DNA of 64,000 nucleotides, from assembly GCF_900103835.1 (NCBI RefSeq), contig NZ_FNID01000004.1:44938-108937 (forward strand). The letters are read 5' to 3'. This DNA comes from Acetanaerobacterium elongatum (GTDB lineage Bacteria; Bacillota; Clostridia; Oscillospirales; Ruminococcaceae). The first letter of the stretch is position 1. Every line of letters begins with the position of its first letter. Below the pieces are notes generated by a model, which was not told the DNA's origin, did no database searches, and worked only from the letters and a program-made list of their open reading frames with translations. Below, one piece after another: positions 60,949-64,000 of the stretch. Both the position numbers and the translations under genes were made by a program.

Positions 60949-61764
60949 TTATTGCTGTGTAGGCTGATTCTTAATTGCGGCATCCATAATCTGCTTTCTC
61001 TGGTCTTCAGAGATACCAGCTAGCGCCTCGTTGATGCTCTTGGCTAGAGGGCTACCCTTCTTTAAGCCTACCGCAACGGCTACATCCTCATCAGAGGCTT
61101 CAAAGCCAGTGGTAAATTCAACCATGGCAAAGTTGGAATTAGCGGCACAAGCAGAAACACCTTCCGGCTTTTCAGAAACATAACCGTCGATGCTGCCAGA
61201 TTCCAGCGCAACACGCATGGTGGGGAAATCATCCTTGGCGGCCTGTTTCTGCACACCTTGAATCTGATCAATTACAGTATAGTGAAAGGTATTTAGCTGT
61301 GCAGTGATTTTGGCGCCCTTAAAGTCTTGGATGCTCTTCGCGCCCTCGTAGGGGCCGCCCTTCTTCACTACCATTACAAGGTCTGACTTATAATAATTAT
61401 CAGTAAAATCAATGGTTTTCTTTCTTTCGGCTGTAGGAGACATACCGGCGATAATTGCATCTATGGTGCCGGACTGAACTGCGGGGGGAAGGCCATCCCA
61501 CGCTGTTTTAACGATTACAAGCTTTTTACCGAGTTTCTGGGCGATAATCTTGGCAATCTCTACGTCGTATCCCCCGGCGTAACCGCCGCCCTGAATAGCT
61601 ACCGCACCGTTGGAATCGTTGGTCTGTGTCCAGTTAAACGGAGCGTAGCCGCACTCCATACCTACTTTGAATTCTCCGCCGTTAGAGCCAGCGCAGGAGG
61701 TTGCGAAGACCATTGTTGTAAACAGCATAACAGCTACAACTAAGATACTAATAATCTTTTTCAT
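60949..61764 (-). CDS. Amino-acid ABC transporter substrate-binding lipoprotein
   Basis: 271 aa. Signal peptide MKKIISILVVAVMLFTTMVF ending in a lipobox (FATSC), then the SBP_bac_3 fold: FKVGMECGYAPFNWTQTND, then GGYAGGYDVEIAKIIAQKLG, and DAIIAGMSPTAERKKTIDFT. This is the histidine/glutamine-type binding protein, anchored outside the membrane. ATG 61764 preferred over one at 61773 that abuts AAAGG. Confidence 0.93.
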   Translation of the reverse strand: MKKIISILVVAVMLFTTMVFATSCAGSNGGEFKVGMECGYAPFNWTQTNDSNGAVAIQGGGYAGGYDVEIAKIIAQKLGKKLVIVKTAWDGLPPAVQSGTIDAIIAGMSPTAERKKTIDFTDNYYKSDLVMVVKKGGPYEGAKSIQDFKGAKITAQLNTFHYTVIDQIQGVQKQAAKDDFPTMRVALESGSIDGYVSEKPEGVSACAANSNFAMVEFTTGFEASDEDVAVAVGLKKGSPLAKSINEALAGISEDQRKQIMDAAIKNQPTQQ

Positions 61765-61925
61765 CAAAAACATCCTTTCTTATGTACTTATAACGATCAG
61801 GAACAGTGAAAGGTTGTATTTACGCCTGGTTGCCAAGTACTCCGCACTATCCAAAACCGGAATAAGCATTACTCTCATCCTCAACAGAAAACTTCCTCAT
61901 CCGTTCTCTGCGAATCTATTTTTTT

Positions 61926-61954
61926 ATTTTCCCTCAAACCTATGCAATTGTCAA
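61926..61954 (-). promoter_or_regulatory. Possible promoter of the amino-acid transporter operon
   Basis: Minus strand TTGACA (61954-61949), 17-nt spacer, GAAAAT (61931-61926). Leader of about 155 nt; I recognise no T-box, lysine or glycine riboswitch in it. The 61955-62135 stretch upstream is AT-rich without a gene. Confidence 0.45.
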
Positions 61955-62135
61955 GGAAAACACGATTTTTCGTAATAATTATTTAAAACTTTTAAGTGAT
62001 AGCATGCTGCTTTAGCTAAGTGTATGATGAATTGAACACAGTAAGCCTTTAATTTTCCAAAATTAATGACGAAATTAACCATTCGTGATAGAATTAATTA
62101 ACTCATTAAGTAGGTGATTTTGTTACAGAGATTAA

Positions 62136-62161
62136 TATAGTATAGTCTATAATATACTATA
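62136..62161 (+). promoter_or_regulatory. Dyad operator overlapping the TrxB-like promoter
   Basis: TATAGTATA (62136-62144) and TATACTATA (62153-62161), perfect 9-bp arms around TATAAT at 62148-62153. The dyad encloses the -10 box of the flavoprotein gene 49-74 nt upstream. The matching -35 is not clear. Confidence 0.5.
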
Positions 62162-62209
62162 TAAATTAAATGCTGAGGTTATTTCTCTGTGGAAAGAAGG
62201 ATTAAAGGA

Positions 62210-63079
62210 ATGGCAGACATTATTATACTGGGCTGCGGGCCTGCCGGGATTTCGGCGGCCGCCTATGCCGTGCGCGGAGGGCTGACCGTGACGGTTATCG
62301 GCAAGGACGGCGGTTCGCTTCAAAAGGCCGATAAAATTGAAAACTACTATGGTTTTTCACAGCCGATTTCAGGGGAAGAGTTAATTGCCGCCGGAATAGA
62401 GCAGGCACGGCGTCTGGGGGCGGAGATACTCACCGACGAGGTGCTGGGCATCGACTTTGACGGCGAGCAGTACACGGTAACCGCCAAGAACGAAGTCTAT
62501 CGTGCGCCCTGTGTTATTCTTGCTACCGGTTCGGCCAGAAGGGCACCAAACATCCCTAGGCTAAAAGAGTATGAGGGCAAGGGGGTTAGCTACTGTGCGG
62601 TATGTGATGCTTTCTTCTATCGCGGCAAGGATGTGGCCGTGCTAGGCAGCGGCGAATATGCTTTACATGAGGCGATGGAGCTTTTGCCTGTGGTTCGTTC
62701 TGTTACTCTGCTAACCAATGGAACGGATCCCAGCATAAAGCTGCCGCCCGAGATAAAGCTCGCAGACCAACCAATCGCTGCCTTTGAGGGGGAAGGCGTG
62801 TTGCAAACTGTGCGGTTTAAAAACAGTGAGAGCCTTGCAGTAAGCGGCGTGTTTGTCGCCCTAGGTGTTGCGGGCAGCAGCGACCTTGCGCGCAAGCTGG
62901 GTGCCGAGATTAACGGCACCTCAGTGGTGGTGGATGCGGATATGCAAACCGCACTGCCCGGGCTGTTTGCGGCTGGCGACTGTACCGGCGGGCTGCTTCA
63001 GGTATCCAAGGCCGTATACGAGGGTGCGAAAGCCGGAACCTCAGCAATTAAATATATTAGAGCTTTAAAAACAAAATAG
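62210..63079 (+). CDS. Thioredoxin-reductase-like flavoprotein
   Basis: 289 aa. FAD motif LGCGPAGISAAAYAVRGG, redox-active cysteines CAVCD in SYCAVCDAFFYRG, second nucleotide-binding motif VLGSGEYALHEAMEL, and FAD-binding AAGDCTGGLLQVSKAVYEGA. The HRRxxxR motif that binds NADPH phosphate in TrxB is replaced by LLTNGTDPS, so the electron donor is probably not NADPH; ferredoxin-dependent flavin thioredoxin reductases of Clostridia also lack it. ATG 62210 (AGAAGG nine bases upstream) chosen over GTG 62189. No thioredoxin gene is adjacent. Confidence 0.85.
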   Translation: MADIIILGCGPAGISAAAYAVRGGLTVTVIGKDGGSLQKADKIENYYGFSQPISGEELIAAGIEQARRLGAEILTDEVLGIDFDGEQYTVTAKNEVYRAPCVILATGSARRAPNIPRLKEYEGKGVSYCAVCDAFFYRGKDVAVLGSGEYALHEAMELLPVVRSVTLLTNGTDPSIKLPPEIKLADQPIAAFEGEGVLQTVRFKNSESLAVSGVFVALGVAGSSDLARKLGAEINGTSVVVDADMQTALPGLFAAGDCTGGLLQVSKAVYEGAKAGTSAIKYIRALKTK

Positions 63080-63224
63080 GAAGTGTTGATAAAAACGATA
63101 AAACGTTTTTTTATGGCTCTGTTTTGCTTATCTTCATTTCGCATTTTACATGCCTACACTGTTTTATCTCTGTTCCCGTGAATAGAGCGCTGAATGCCGT
63201 GTTCGCAGCCTTGCGGGCATAAAT

Positions 63225-63271
63225 TAAGAACGCTAATGTTGACACTCATCGTTTCAATATTAGCGTTCTTA
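63225..63271. repeat. 13-bp inverted repeat near the IS3 element
   Basis: TAAGAACGCTAAT (63225-63237) and ATTAGCGTTCTTA (63259-63271), perfect arms 21 nt apart, in the gap after the flavoprotein gene. It may be a terminator without a U-tract or the scar of a former insertion; a weaker AAAAACG/CGTTTTT hairpin at 63091-63110 is nearer the gene end. Confidence 0.5.
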
Positions 63272-63302
63272 TATGGTGCGAACTATTCACACAAGTCCCA
63301 AT

Positions 63303-64000
63303 TGACCCGGCCTAAGTTTTAAAGACAAAGAAAACATCAAGTTTTCGTTATTTATTGCAGCTTTGCTCTGAATTAAGCCCAGTTGCGTTCATTTCAGCAT
63401 TTCGATGCCATTGGCTTTTACCATAAGATTGCAGCGGCTCTAATTAATGCTTTAAGCAACGTGGCCGCTAAACGAAGCCGGGGTCCGATAGCCGTTCCCG
63501 GTGTGCAGCCGCTTCCGGTGATAATAAACCTCTATGTACCAAAAGACCGCCACCTTCGCTTCTTCACGGGTTCGGAAATGCTGGTCGTTCAGCCATTCCT
63601 GCTTGAGCTTGCCCCAAAAGCTTTCCATGGGAGCATTATCCCAGCAGTTGCCCTTCCGGCTCATCGAGCACTTGAATTCATGCTTTTTAAGCAGCCTCTG
63701 ATATTGCTTGCTGCAATATTGGCTGCCCCGGTCACTGTGCAAAATCACACCCTTGGGGCTGCCGCGCTTCCTTCTGGCGTTTGCAAAGCATCTTATGACA
63801 AGCGCCTTCGTCATCCGGGCGTCCATAGCCCAGCCGACGATTTCCTTGCCTCATAAATCCATAATCCCCGCCAGATACAGCCAGCCTTCATCCGTTGCGA
63901 TGTAGGTAATATCGCTTACCCACGCCGTGTTTATCTTATCAAATTTAAATGTGCGCTCGTATTTATCCCGCAGCTTTTCGGTTTTGAGGTTTATTCGCTC
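63303..64000 (-). mobile_element. IS3-family insertion sequence, cut by the window end
   Basis: Covers the transposase pseudogene below. The outer end may be TGACCCGGCCTAAGTTTT at 63303, since IS3 ends begin with TG; the other end and the duplicated target are outside the window, so the boundary is tentative. Confidence 0.6.
63452..64000 (-). pseudogene. IS3-family transposase OrfB, interrupted by a stop codon
   Basis: Minus-strand rve-type integrase core, cut at the window edge. Upstream part: [20 protein letters not shown] (first catalytic Asp), then [10 protein letters not shown] and a TGA at 63851-63853. In the same frame after it: GKEIVGWAMDARMTK, then HSDRGSQYCSKQYQRLLKKH (second Asp) and WDNAPMESFWGKLKQEWLND (Glu). 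The frame is intact apart from this stop, which breaks the enzyme between the first and second acidic residues. It is probably inactive. The N-terminal orfA part lies beyond 64000. Confidence 0.88.

Noticed and set aside
61765..61925. T-box or lysine riboswitch in the amino-acid transporter leader
   Set aside because: Conserved T-box and L-box core sequences are not present.
63383..63905. Plus-strand frames across the IS3 element (157 and 65 aa)
   Set aside because: They mirror the transposase, whose minus-strand reading shows the catalytic DDE residues.

Overview
The window looks like the chromosome of an anaerobic, low-to-mid GC Gram-positive of class Clostridia, probably an endospore-forming Oscillospirales/Ruminococcaceae relative (inference). 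The signs are: the Firmicutes core order yicC-remA-gmk-rpoZ-priA-def-fmt-rsmB-rlmN-prpC-prkC-rsgA-thiN; sporulation-associated genes (ytfJ/gerW-like, spoVG, a DacF-type carboxypeptidase); scpAB beside a DUF2953 gene; RqcH; biotin-dependent carboxyltransferase subunits; and many lipoproteins with serine-rich stalks. No rRNA, tRNA, CRISPR array or prophage was seen.

Layout. 1-1.9 kb: end of an export system (membrane-fusion adaptor plus MacB/FtsX-type permease). 1.9-6.1 kb: an IS630 transposase relic, then two related surface lipoproteins (322 and 915 aa), each with its own promoter. 6.7-16.5 kb: a small protein, an ATC-hydrolase-like gene, thiN, rsgA, prkC, prpC, rlmN, rsmB, fmt, def. 16.8-21.8 kb: priA, rpoZ, gmk, remA, yicC. 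Compared with the usual Firmicutes order, coaBC (between rpoZ and priA) and rpe (between rsgA and thiN) are absent. 22-25.6 kb: three genes matching the 5S, 1.3S and 12S subunits of a transcarboxylase-like biotin enzyme. 25.6-32.1 kb: a hypothetical gene, GNAT, rluB, dacF-like, ytfJ, DUF2953, scpB, scpA and an M50 protease. 32.4-42.7 kb: rpmB, an S51-like protein lacking its serine, a phosphoesterase, C39-like, methyltransferase, SGNH hydrolase, a stalked exported protein, an M23 lipoprotein, spoVG, murC. 42.8-49.1 kb: DEAD-box helicase, chemoreceptor, and a WYL-regulator module with an AlkZ-related protein and a flavin reductase. 49.1-54.8 kb: rqcH, a MITE-like element, nif3-like, trmK, an MFS permease, DUF1858. 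55-59 kb: lacI-type regulator-xylA-xylB. 59.2-62 kb: a polar amino-acid ABC transporter. 62.1-64 kb: a thioredoxin-reductase-like flavoprotein without the usual NADPH arginines, then an IS3-family element with a stop codon in its transposase, cut by the window end.

Most genes lie on the minus strand in short operons, with clear AGGAGG-like ribosome sites, TTGNNN-N17-TATAAT promoters and GC-rich hairpin terminators. The most interesting unexplained signals are a dyad TGACA-N6-TGTCA found at both the WYL regulator promoter and the entry to its downstream gene pair; a hairpin plus 11-nt motif shared by the leaders of the carboxyltransferase operon and the chemoreceptor; the paired beta-helix lipoproteins; the compact transcarboxylase gene set; and the two enzyme families here that lack defining residues (S51 and TrxB-like). 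No clearly new multi-gene defence or biosynthetic system could be demonstrated.
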